Shown: positions 15,360 through 21,211 of the stretch, one piece after another | Layout: each line of letters begins with the position of its first letter | How positions within the stretch are numbered: position 1 is the stretch's first letter | Assembly: GCA_046727855.1 (NCBI GenBank) | Contig: JBKPDL010000199.1 | Span: forward strand, 1-21,211 | Reading direction: 5' to 3' | Length of the DNA stretch: 21,211 nucleotides | Source of the DNA: DASPWV01 sp046727855 | Lineage (GTDB): Bacteria; Acidobacteriota; Vicinamibacteria; Vicinamibacterales; UBA2999 | The notes under the pieces: model-generated | The model's input: the letters and a program-made list of their open reading frames with translations, nothing else | Told to the model about the DNA's origin: nothing | Database searches by the model: none | Translations under genes and position numbers: made by a program

Positions 15360-16760
15360 ATGTCGTCTCGACTCTCGCTTTGTCCCTTCCTCGCGCTAGC
15401 CTGCCTGACATTCTGCAGTGGCACTGCGTGGGCGCAAAGCAGTCGTCAGGAACGGCTCTTCGTCGTCGTGCCCGGCGTCGCCTTTGTCCCTCAGATCTTC
15501 GAAATCGACACATCCGCGCAGACGTTCGGGCGCATTCTGAACAGCACGCCCCTGTCTGGGACCTTCACGGTGCAACACGCGTGGCACCCTGTGTCGGGCG
15601 GCCGGTTTCTCGTCGGAACCGACGGGTACGGTCTTGAAGTGTTCGATACCAGACTGCTTGTGGGCCGCGAGTTTCCGGTGACGGGTGACCTGCTCGCTGT
15701 CGATACGCATCGGCCGCGCGTCTTCCTCTCAGGGCCACCGCTTGGTTTTCCCCCGTTGATCAACGAGGTGAACATCGTCGACCTCGGAACAGGAGTGGTC
15801 TCCTCACTGCCCACGGCCCCATACCCCTACTACAAGCCGCCGGCCGCCTACGCAGGTCTGGTGGATCGACTGTTCCTTCAAGACAGTGCGAATCCGTCGA
15901 TTGTTAACGTCGTGGATGTAGCAACAGGGGCCGTCGTGCAGTCGATCGACATCGACATTGGCTCGACGGACCCGGTTCGTGCCATGGTGACCGATACGGC
16001 AGGATCGCGGCTCTTCGTTCTGACCGTTCCGTATTCCTACGTGAGCACGCCCGCGCAACTGACCGCGTTCGACGTCGCGACCAGCGCGCCGATCAAACGG
16101 GTCCATCTCGGCGACCTCTTCCGGGACCCTTCCTTTGGCGGCTTTCCCTTCCAGGCGTTGCGGCTCGACGAAGAACGAGGCCGCCTGCTTGTCGGCACGC
16201 TGGTCGTGCTCGATGCCACCACATTCGAGTTGCTCGGTGCAACTGGCGGCGTTGCGGGCGGCGCGAAGCCGGTGTTCGCGTTCACTGGTCCACGTTCGCC
16301 GATCGTCATCTTCTCGGCGCAGGAAATTGGCGGACGCTATGCCGGCGAGCCGAGCAGGTGCGTGGTTGCGCAGCTCGAGCGGCGCAACGCCGCGACCGGC
16401 GCGCTCGAAGCGATCGCGGACATCGGCGCGTCGACCACGCTCACGACTAGTCCCCGCAGGTTTGTGGGCTGCTCGACTCACTTGATGATGGCCACGGTGC
16501 CGCGCGCGCCGCAGAACTTTGTCGGCGCAGTCAATGGCCGGCAAGTGACGCTGTTGTGGATAGATCCGGGCAATACGACGCATTTCGACATCGAAGTGGG
16601 ATCGGCGGCTGGCCGCTCGAACATCATGACGCGATCGGTGAGCGGAACGACCGTTACGGTCGACGGCGTGCCGTCAGGTCGCTATTACGTGCGCCTGCGT
16701 GCGATCAACGACGTCGGGCGCAGCGTGCCTACTGCGGATGTGGAGATTATCGTCCCCTGA
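15360..16760 (+). CDS. Secreted beta-propeller protein with C-terminal FN3 domain
   Basis: A 466-residue exported protein. The signal peptide is residues 1-26, with a likely cut after AWA (LACLTFCSGTAWAQS). The body shows repeated propeller-blade strands (LEVFDTRLLVGREFPV, VNVVDVATGAVVQSID, LTAFDVATSAPIKRVH, LVVLDATTFELLGATG). The C-terminal ~85 residues are an FN3 domain (APQNFVGAVNGRQVTLLW, then VPSGRYYVRLRAIND). GGAGG at 15349-15353 lies six bases before the ATG, so the start is firm. Such proteins are common in Acidobacteriota as periplasmic or surface proteins; function is unknown. It is a paralogue of the truncated gene at 6283. Confidence 0.88.
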   Translation: MSSRLSLCPFLALACLTFCSGTAWAQSSRQERLFVVVPGVAFVPQIFEIDTSAQTFGRILNSTPLSGTFTVQHAWHPVSGGRFLVGTDGYGLEVFDTRLLVGREFPVTGDLLAVDTHRPRVFLSGPPLGFPPLINEVNIVDLGTGVVSSLPTAPYPYYKPPAAYAGLVDRLFLQDSANPSIVNVVDVATGAVVQSIDIDIGSTDPVRAMVTDTAGSRLFVLTVPYSYVSTPAQLTAFDVATSAPIKRVHLGDLFRDPSFGGFPFQALRLDEERGRLLVGTLVVLDATTFELLGATGGVAGGAKPVFAFTGPRSPIVIFSAQEIGGRYAGEPSRCVVAQLERRNAATGALEAIADIGASTTLTTSPRRFVGCSTHLMMATVPRAPQNFVGAVNGRQVTLLWIDPGNTTHFDIEVGSAAGRSNIMTRSVSGTTVTVDGVPSGRYYVRLRAINDVGRSVPTADVEIIVP

Positions 16761-16763
16761 CGG

Positions 16764-17051
16764 TTACCGTGCGGGCGGCAGGATTGCGCAAACGCCATCC
16801 TCGTCGAACAACCACGCGCGGTTGTCGCGGTAGTCGGGTCCGACGATCGCCAAGCCGGCAAGCAGGTGTGTCCGATGCTCGCGGGCCCACGTCGAAAGCC
16901 TCGCGCGAACGCGTGAAGCGGCCGATTCGACCAATACAGGACCAATGCGTCGTCTCACGCGCACGTGCCGCTCTCGTGCGCAACCACGTGATCGAGCGAT
17001 TCCATCTCGATCCGGGTGCCGTCGGCTGTTGCCACTCGGCTCGGATGCCAC
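16764..17051 (-). pseudogene. Possible carbon-nitrogen hydrolase relic
   Basis: A minus-strand frame in the ~300-base gap holds a stretch that reads like real protein (ARLSTWAREHRTHLLAGLAI, then RDNRAWLFDEDG, at about 16931-16790). It is reminiscent of nitrilase/apolipoprotein N-acyltransferase-type hydrolases, in which a 'PE' nucleophile-loop segment precedes 'LAREHGTxLLAG' and 'N(S/R)AxLFDPDG'. The catalytic Glu region is degenerate (LVESAA) and the frame stops soon after the match, so only a fragment remains. Residues before ~40 are Arg-rich and not convincing. Identification is tentative. Confidence 0.35.
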
Positions 17052-17067
17052 CGGCAGCCCTCAAGGT

Positions 17068-18198
17068 TCAACGTGGAGCGGCATTGCGCTCGCGGTGTTC
17101 GTTGAACGGTAACTGCGCATCGCGCCTTGTATCCTCGGTTGCGGCAGCGGGTCCGATGATGTCGGCCGGTCCTGTGTAAGCTTCAAAAAGTCCACTGACG
17201 ATCGCCGTGACCACAGGGCCCAGCACGAGCCCCAGCAGCCCGAACACGCTCACGCCGCCAAGTAGGCTGATGAACATGAGCAGCCCGTTCATCCGCGCCC
17301 GTCCGCTCAGGATCGCAGGGCGCAAGAAGTTGTCGATGCTCCCCACAATCGTTACCCCGAGTACGGCGAGAACAACCCCTTTCGCCACCTGGCCCGTCGC
17401 CATCAACCAGATGGCGGCCGGCACCCACACGACCCACGTCCCAACGAACGGCAGGAGAGCGAGGAATCCCATCATGACGCCCCAGAACACCGGGGCACCG
17501 AGACCGAGGAGCGCGAAGACGACGCCTCCGGCAAGTCCTTGAAGTGAGGCGATGACGAGGCCGGCTGCGATGCTGGCGTACACCAGATCGCGAATCTGTC
17601 GGATCATGCCTTCGCGGCGCAAATCCTCGAAAGGCACCGAACGTCGCACCTCCTGCATAATCGTGTCCGCGTCGCGCAAGAAGAAGAACAGCGCAAAGAG
17701 TGTCACAAATAGCTGAAAGAGCAGGACGACGATGTCGGCGAGCAATCCGCCGACGCTAGCAGCAAGGAAGCCTCCAGTCCGAGAAATCGCCTCGTCAATC
17801 AGATTCCTGAGGTCGATCGTCTGACCCCCTGGGATCAAGCCGCGAATCCGGTTCCAGGCCTGTTCAAGCAATGCGAGTGGCCCGGCAAAGGCGTCGCGGT
17901 CCACAGCGGACAGAGCTGCTCGGCTCTCCTGAACGAAGGCCGTGAGGATCACGAGTCCCGGTCCCACTATGAGCAGTGTCACGACCAACGTGCTCAGGGC
18001 AGCCGCTCGCGCATTGCCGTAGTTCGCGGCGAGCCGTTCGTGCCACGGGTAAACGAAAATGGCCAGCACGGCCGCCCACCCCAGGGGCGCGAAGAACGGC
18101 ATGAGTATGCGGACAAATAGATAACCAAGGAACAGAACGACAACGTAGAAGAAGATCGTGGTGACACGGTTCCGTTCTCTGGTGAGCGGATTTCGCAC
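17068..18198 (-). CDS. AI-2E/PerM family transporter
   Basis: A 376-residue inner-membrane protein of the AI-2E transporter (PerM/TqsA/YdiK) family. There are about eight hydrophobic segments: paired helices at the N-terminus (FFYVVVLFLGYLFVRILM and AAVLAIFVYPW), one near residue 70 (LVVTLLIVGPGLVIL), a periplasmic helical stretch (~95-145), then LFQLFVTLFALFFFLRDAD and the C-terminal cluster with GAPVFWGVMMGFLALLPFVG and SIDNFLRPAILSG, which are the best family markers. Members export autoinducer-2 or act in Na+/H+ transport; the substrate cannot be read from sequence. The GTG start at 18198 follows GAGGGA closely. The gene is complete and probably monocistronic. Confidence 0.92.
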   Translation of the reverse strand: MRNPLTRERNRVTTIFFYVVVLFLGYLFVRILMPFFAPLGWAAVLAIFVYPWHERLAANYGNARAAALSTLVVTLLIVGPGLVILTAFVQESRAALSAVDRDAFAGPLALLEQAWNRIRGLIPGGQTIDLRNLIDEAISRTGGFLAASVGGLLADIVVLLFQLFVTLFALFFFLRDADTIMQEVRRSVPFEDLRREGMIRQIRDLVYASIAAGLVIASLQGLAGGVVFALLGLGAPVFWGVMMGFLALLPFVGTWVVWVPAAIWLMATGQVAKGVVLAVLGVTIVGSIDNFLRPAILSGRARMNGLLMFISLLGGVSVFGLLGLVLGPVVTAIVSGLFEAYTGPADIIGPAAATEDTRRDAQLPFNEHRERNAAPR

Positions 18199-18295
18199 GG
18201 TCCCTCAGGAGGATCATACGCGGGGCGCGTTGATGGCGTCACGATGTCGCACCGAGCAACACGGGAGCGAGGGTCAGTCAGGCGCAGACCATTAC

Positions 18296-18329
18296 AATTT
18301 CCGGAAAAAGCTGTCCAGAATTTTCGGAA
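18296..18329. repeat. Two near-palindromic 11-bp repeats, 23-bp period
   Basis: AATTTCCGGAA (18296-18306) and AATTTTCGGAA (18319-18329) differ by one base. The first lies within the perfect palindrome TTTCCGGAAA (18298-18307). They form a locally AT-rich island between two minus-strand genes. They may be an operator for the AI-2E gene, whose start is ~100 bases away, or the worn end of a mobile element. Confidence 0.5.
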
Positions 18330-18332
18330 CCC

Positions 18333-18353
18333 GCAGGGACGGTAAGCCCCTGC
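18333..18353 (-). terminator. Weak hairpin after the small secreted-protein gene
   Basis: GCAGGG (18333-18338) pairs with CCCTGC (18348-18353) around a nine-base loop, 11 bases beyond the stop of the minus-strand gene at 18364. No T-run follows directly on that strand, so intrinsic termination is only possible, not shown. Confidence 0.3.
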
Positions 18354-18363
18354 CCTGGTGCCG

Positions 18364-18897
18364 CTAGGAGCACGACGCCGAGATCATGCGGATGGCCGTG
18401 ACCTCGATGACCTGATTGGATGCCGCCGCAGAAGGGTCGCTCGCTTCGGCCGATTCGGGGCTCGGCTTCGCGGTGCGCCCCGCCGCGGTCGTGGGCGTCT
18501 CCTGGCGGAGTCGACCCGTCACTTCGATCCGGTGGTTGACGTGTTTAGAGAGGCCCAACGACTCGGCGGCTTGTAGCGCATACGACTGTGCTCTCGCGCT
18601 CTCCCCGACCCGCCGCACGCTGCCCCGTGACCCCGCAGGAGGTCCGGCCGGCGATGGCTTCCCCGCCGCCTGCGAGGCCGGCGGCGTCGTATCGAGCGAG
18701 TAGGCGACGGTCTGCGTGCCCGACGCCGGTCCGCTGCTCGTGCTGCGCAAGCACCCGGTCAATTTCGTCTCATCCGTAGGGGCGCCCTGCCGCGTTTGCG
18801 CCAGCTCGTGCGGAGATTCTCCGGGAGACTGAGCCAGGACTGCTGATCCGCCCATCAAGGTGAGCGAGAGCACCGAAGCTGTGAAGTGTCGCGTCAT
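18364..18897 (-). CDS. Small secreted protein of unknown function
   Basis: A 177-residue exported protein. The signal peptide is residues 1-22 (SVLSLTLMGGSAVLAQ). Then come a short 'TGCL' strand (47-50), a Pro/Ala/Ser-rich middle (~70-100), the motif SYALQAAESLGLSKHVNHRI followed by EVTGRL (105-130), a second low-complexity stretch, and a closing VIEVTAIRMISASC with Cys176. The pattern 'TGCL ... HVxHRxEVTGxL ... C' suggests a small beta-barrel (OB-like) fold with one possible disulfide, C49-C176; this is inference. The start at 18897 is set by GGAGG five bases upstream and by the signal peptide; an in-frame codon at 18936 is rejected. Function unknown. Confidence 0.78.
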   Translation of the reverse strand: MTRHFTASVLSLTLMGGSAVLAQSPGESPHELAQTRQGAPTDETKLTGCLRSTSSGPASGTQTVAYSLDTTPPASQAAGKPSPAGPPAGSRGSVRRVGESARAQSYALQAAESLGLSKHVNHRIEVTGRLRQETPTTAAGRTAKPSPESAEASDPSAAASNQVIEVTAIRMISASCS

Positions 18898-18902
18898 CGC
18901 GT

Positions 18903-18907
18903 CCTCC
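18903..18907 (-). promoter_or_regulatory. Ribosome binding site fixing the secreted-protein start
   Basis: GGAGG on the minus strand, five bases before the ATG at 18895-18897. Confidence 0.7.
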
Positions 18908-19033
18908 CTCTGCTGAACATGAAGATCGCGATGCATCGGTCACGCCAAACTCGAACGTTCCAGGTCGTCCGGAGGAGTTCGGTTCGCTAGCTGGACGGCA
19001 TACGATCTGCACCGATAACATCTCCGCAAGTTC

Positions 19034-19360
19034 TTGACTGGCGAGGCGCCTGACAGTTCGAATCTCACCTTTGGAGCATCGCAGGGAGACGCTTCAAACC
19101 GCACTACTTTCCTGGCGCTCGAGCGGCCCGTGATACCAGGGCAGGAGCTGCTCTCGGGCTTCGCGGTCTCACCGGCGCTGTCGCCGCGGGCGATGCTGAT
19201 GCACTACGGACGCACGCACTTCGCGCACGGCATGAGCGCCATGCTCGATGGCGAGGTGCACGATCCGCTGGTGGTGCCGGTCACGTCGGCTGGGTGGCTG
19301 CGGGACGAGCCGCTCGTCTGCGAGTGGCTTGAAGCGATGCAGGTAATTGCCGCTGCATGA
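19034..19360 (+). CDS. Hypothetical ORF, weakly supported
   Basis: A 108-codon frame beginning with TTG, without a clear ribosome site. The interior (ALERPVIPGQELLSGFAVSP, RTHFAHGMSAM, GWLRDEPLVCEWLEAMQVI) has a plausible amino-acid mix and could be a gene remnant, but I recognise no family. It is the only candidate in the ~540 bases between the small secreted-protein gene and vapB. Confidence 0.3.
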   Translation: MTGEAPDSSNLTFGASQGDASNRTTFLALERPVIPGQELLSGFAVSPALSPRAMLMHYGRTHFAHGMSAMLDGEVHDPLVVPVTSAGWLRDEPLVCEWLEAMQVIAAA

Positions 19361-19401
19361 GTAACTTACTTGTATCGGCAACGTCTCTGGGCGCGCGGGC
19401 G

Positions 19402-19410
19402 TGCTACACT
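19402..19410 (+). promoter_or_regulatory. Extended -10 promoter element of vapBC
   Basis: TGCTACACT fits the TGn-TAnnnT extended -10 form and lies 26 bases before the vapB ATG, which would leave a leader of about 20 bases. No good -35 is found at the right distance, as is usual for extended -10 promoters. Confidence 0.45.
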
Positions 19411-19436
19411 GTCACAGAACGTCTACACGTATTGAT

Positions 19437-19691
19437 ATGGCCCTCAACATTCGCAATGCAGAAGCCGAACGGCTCGCGGCCGAATTGGCCCGACAGACCG
19501 GCGAAACCAAGACCGAAGCGGTGACCAAGGCCCTCCGCGATCGCCTCGCGCGCGTGCGGCGCGAGCGCTCTCGCATGCGACTGGCGGATGAGCTCGAGGC
19601 CATCGCGGAGCACTGCGCCAACCTGCCCGTCCTCGACGCCAGATCCGCGGACGAGATTCTCGGTTACGACGAGCACGGTTTGCCGCGCTAG
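19437..19691 (+). CDS. vapB: VapB-type antitoxin (PSK family)
   Basis: An 84-residue antitoxin of the PSK transcription-factor/Rv0623-like type. It has an N-terminal ribbon-helix-helix DNA-binding part (MALNIRNAEAERLAAELARQ, TGETKTEAVTKALRDRL) and the conserved tail 'ADEILGYDEHGLPR' that inserts into the toxin active site. It would neutralise VapC and repress its own operon. The start at 19437 is chosen because family sequence begins with MALNIRN; the frame extends back to 19401 without support. It ends directly against the toxin ATG. Confidence 0.93.
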   Translation: MALNIRNAEAERLAAELARQTGETKTEAVTKALRDRLARVRRERSRMRLADELEAIAEHCANLPVLDARSADEILGYDEHGLPR

Positions 19692-20093
19692 ATGGTCATC
19701 GACACGTCGGCCCTCGTTGCCATCCTGCATCGCGAACCCGAACGGCGTGCCTTCATCGAAGCCATCGAAGCCGCTGATGCTCGCCTGATGTCCGTCGCAT
19801 CGTTCGTCGAGATCTCCATCGTCATCGAGGCGCGACACGGCGCCGAAGGACTGCGCGACCTGGATCACTTCATCGGCCGGGCAGGCATCGAGCTCGTACC
19901 AGTCGACGCGGAACATGGCAAAGTGGCATGCCGTGCGTTCAGCCGCTTCGGAAAGGGACGGCATCGCGCAGGCTTGAATTACGGCGACTGCTTCTCGTAC
20001 GCACTCGCGATCTCGACGGGAGAGCCGCTCCTTTTCAAAGGGGACGATTTCGTGCATACCGACGTCACGAAGGTGGATCTGGGCTCGCGGTGA
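19692..20093 (+). CDS. vapC: VapC-type PIN-domain RNase toxin
   Basis: A 133-residue PIN-domain ribonuclease, the toxin of the pair. The metal-binding acids are all present: Asp4 (VIDTSALVAI), Glu40 (SFVEIS), Asp99 (NYGDCFSYALA) and Asp118/119 (FKGDDF), so it should be catalytically competent. VapC toxins cut tRNA or rRNA; this one's target is unknown. It starts immediately after the vapB stop with no spacer. Such pairs often mark integration-prone or unstable regions, which fits the neighbouring gene fragments. Confidence 0.94.
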   Translation: MVIDTSALVAILHREPERRAFIEAIEAADARLMSVASFVEISIVIEARHGAEGLRDLDHFIGRAGIELVPVDAEHGKVACRAFSRFGKGRHRAGLNYGDCFSYALAISTGEPLLFKGDDFVHTDVTKVDLGSR

Positions 20094-20322
20094 TTCAGCT
20101 CTGGCCGCTGAGTGGTCGCGGCACCGAAATGACCCTGCTCCCTCAAGCGAGCCGTTGAAAACTGCAACTGTTCGCGTTGAGCGGCCACTCATCATCGTCG
20201 GAGAGTTCGTCGGATCAGCCGTCGAGAAGCTGGCCTCTTTCTTTGCGCAGCATCTGGCCAAGAGCACTGGGCATGCACTGGCCGTCGCTTTTATAAGTGA
20301 CTAATCACCGCTGTCCGGGAGT

Positions 20323-20535
20323 ATGTCGGAGCTGGAGCACCTTCTCGCGCTGTTTGTCGCCGCGATTCTGGCGGCAGCCGCACGCCGTGTTGGAGCTTCC
20401 TATCCTGTATTCCTGGCGATTGGCGGCGCGTTGCTCGCGTTCCTGCCGGTCGGACCGTCGTTCACGCTCCCTCCTGAACTCGCGTTGGCCCTGTTTGTCG
20501 CTGTCGTGAGGGCGAGACGGGCTGACGGGGACTGA
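20323..20535 (+). pseudogene. Truncated Na+/H+ antiporter (CPA1/NhaP-like) 5' stub
   Basis: The 70 residues match the start of monovalent cation:proton antiporters of the CPA1 family: a first helix (LLALFVAAILAAAARRVGAS), YPVFLAIGGALLAFLPVGP, then the beginning of the next helix (PPELALALFVA). At about codon 62 the homology stops and the frame ends in RARRADGD, whereas the full protein has ~500 or more residues. The rest has been lost, with the joint near 20505. A TATAAG (20292-20297) about 26 bases upstream may be the old -10 box. Confidence 0.7.
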
Positions 20536-20551
20536 GAACGGGTGTTATGCT
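20522..20551 (+). promoter_or_regulatory. Candidate promoter for the protease gene
   Basis: CTGACG (20522-20527), 18 bases, then TATGCT (20546-20551) preceded by TGT, giving an extended -10. Transcription would begin near 20558, about 118 bases before the protease ATG. It starts right where the antiporter stub breaks off. Confidence 0.4.
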
Positions 20552-20675
20552 AACGCCCCTAAATGTTTCGTATCGTCTCTTGAAGGATCGGGTGGAACAT
20601 AGCCGACGGCCCGACCGCGTTCGCGCCAGATCCAACGACCGATCGTGGCCCACTGCCCCCGCACTCGGAGGACCC

Positions 20676-21211
20676 ATGCGCACGCGCATTGCAGCTCTTG
20701 CCGCGCTTCTCGCGCTCCTGCTCTCGACGACGCCGGCCCCTGCCGTCACGCAAGGTGGCGTGCCAGACGCCGGAGAGCACTCGATGGTCGGCCAGCTCGT
20801 CTTCTACATCCCCGACGCGCTGCCGTCGCCCTACGGTGCGGACCAGCCGGGCGGCTGGTTCAGCTGCTCCGGGACTCTCCTGAGCGGTACGGTCGTCGTG
20901 ACGGCCGGCCATTGCACGTTCGCGATCGGCCTCGACAGCGTGTCGACGACGACCGAGGAAAACCGCTTCACCGCCGAAGACGACAACGGCACCGGCGGCA
21001 ACGACGTCTGGTTCAGCCTGAATGAGGACGACGACCACTGGGACGGCTGGCCGCTGACGTTCGACGGCGACGGCAACCTCAATTTCCCAACCCAGCAGGC
21101 CCGCTACGAAGCCCGCCGCGACTTCCTCAACGGCAACCCGCTCTGGGTCCGCGCCACCTCGTTCCCGCATCCCGAGTACGACGACCGCGCGTTCTACATC
21201 CACGACGCCGG
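20676..21211 (+). CDS. Secreted trypsin-like serine protease (3' end missing)
   Basis: The frame from the ATG at 20676 stays open to the window edge (178 codons). A signal peptide covers residues 1-23 (AALAALLALLLSTTPAPA). The segment WFSCSGTLLSGTVVVTAGHC (61-80) is the chymotrypsin-fold hallmark: catalytic His79 in TAGHC, and Cys64/Cys80 as the usual disulfide around it. An acidic insertion (EDDNGTGGNDVWF, NEDDDHWDGW) follows and may bind calcium. The catalytic Asp and Ser lie outside or near the edge. GGAGG four bases before the ATG supports the start. Probably an exported degradative or processing protease; the substrate is unknown. Confidence 0.85.
   Translation, partial: MRTRIAALAALLALLLSTTPAPAVTQGGVPDAGEHSMVGQLVFYIPDALPSPYGADQPGGWFSCSGTLLSGTVVVTAGHCTFAIGLDSVSTTTEENRFTAEDDNGTGGNDVWFSLNEDDDHWDGWPLTFDGDGNLNFPTQQARYEARRDFLNGNPLWVRATSFPHPEYDDRAFYIHDA

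Noticed and set aside
15804..16583. Minus-strand open frame (259 codons) opposite the second propeller gene
   Set aside because: It is the antisense shadow of an intact signal-peptide-bearing gene, with Arg/Ala-rich nonsense-like sequence.
19051..19069. GTTCGAATC that resembles a tRNA T-loop, possibly an attachment site
   Set aside because: The flanking five-base stem does not pair and no acceptor or anticodon arm is found nearby.
20109..20191. Inverted pair TGAGTGGTCGC / GCGGCCACTCA, considered as a small transposable element
   Set aside because: One mismatch in only 11 bases, no target-site duplication, and no second copy in the window; it could be chance.
20541..20570. GTTATGCTAACGCCCC, considered as an integron attC end
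   Set aside because: It does not match the GTTRRRY/RYYYAAC core and no partner site or integrase is present; it fits a -10 box better.

Overview
The window looks like a chromosomal stretch of a high-GC, Gram-negative soil-type bacterium. An Acidobacteriota member of the Vicinamibacteria type is my best guess. This rests on the style of the gene products: secreted beta-propeller proteins ending in an FN3 domain with the turn 'VPSGxYYVRLRA', an MCE protein with the 'NFLFRGYFQDRGYYDL' signature and an OmpA-like tail, and a small secreted 'HVNHRIEVTGRL' protein. No rRNA or tRNA gene and no CRISPR array is visible, so the taxonomy is an inference.

Layout. 2-928: 3' part of a polar amino-acid ABC transporter (binding protein fused to permease). 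1154-4025, minus strand: a radical SAM protein, a decayed short-chain dehydrogenase and a YciI/DGPF protein. 4244-5728: a PLP-dependent group II decarboxylase, tail-to-tail with a truncated AraC regulator. 6283-8335: an N-terminally truncated propeller/FN3 protein, then an intact NmrA-type NAD(P)-binding protein. 8522-9808: a broken molybdopterin oxidoreductase fragment, tail-to-tail with an intact SDR of lower apparent GC. 10133-13074: a compact mlaE-mlaF-MCE operon for envelope lipid transport. It is preceded by two 15-bp direct repeats that partly resemble sigma-54 promoters, and faced by a convergent BON-domain lipoprotein whose reading frame runs into the MCE gene. 13882-14646: a Mut7-C RNase with ubiquitin-like N-terminus. 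14849-15263: a collapsed IS91-type element in which an integrase N-terminus is joined to a transposase C-terminus. 15360-16760: an intact secreted propeller/FN3 protein. 16764-18897, minus: a possible CN-hydrolase relic, an AI-2E/PerM-family transporter and a small secreted protein. 19437-20093: a vapBC toxin-antitoxin pair. 20323-20535: the stub of a Na+/H+ antiporter. 20676-end: the 5' part of a secreted trypsin-like protease.

How the genes work together. The only clear multi-gene machines are mlaEF-MCE (ATPase, permease and an MCE subunit that may span the periplasm) and vapBC. The rest are single genes of accessory metabolism, regulation and secretion. The strongest overall theme is decay: at least six genes are truncated, frameshifted or fused, and a dead transposable element sits in the middle. 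This may be a fast-rearranging accessory region. Some single-base frameshifts could instead be sequencing or assembly errors. I do not see a clearly new multi-gene defence or biosynthetic system. The least ordinary items are the MCE-OmpA fusion operon with its upstream repeats, and the integrase/IS91 chimera.
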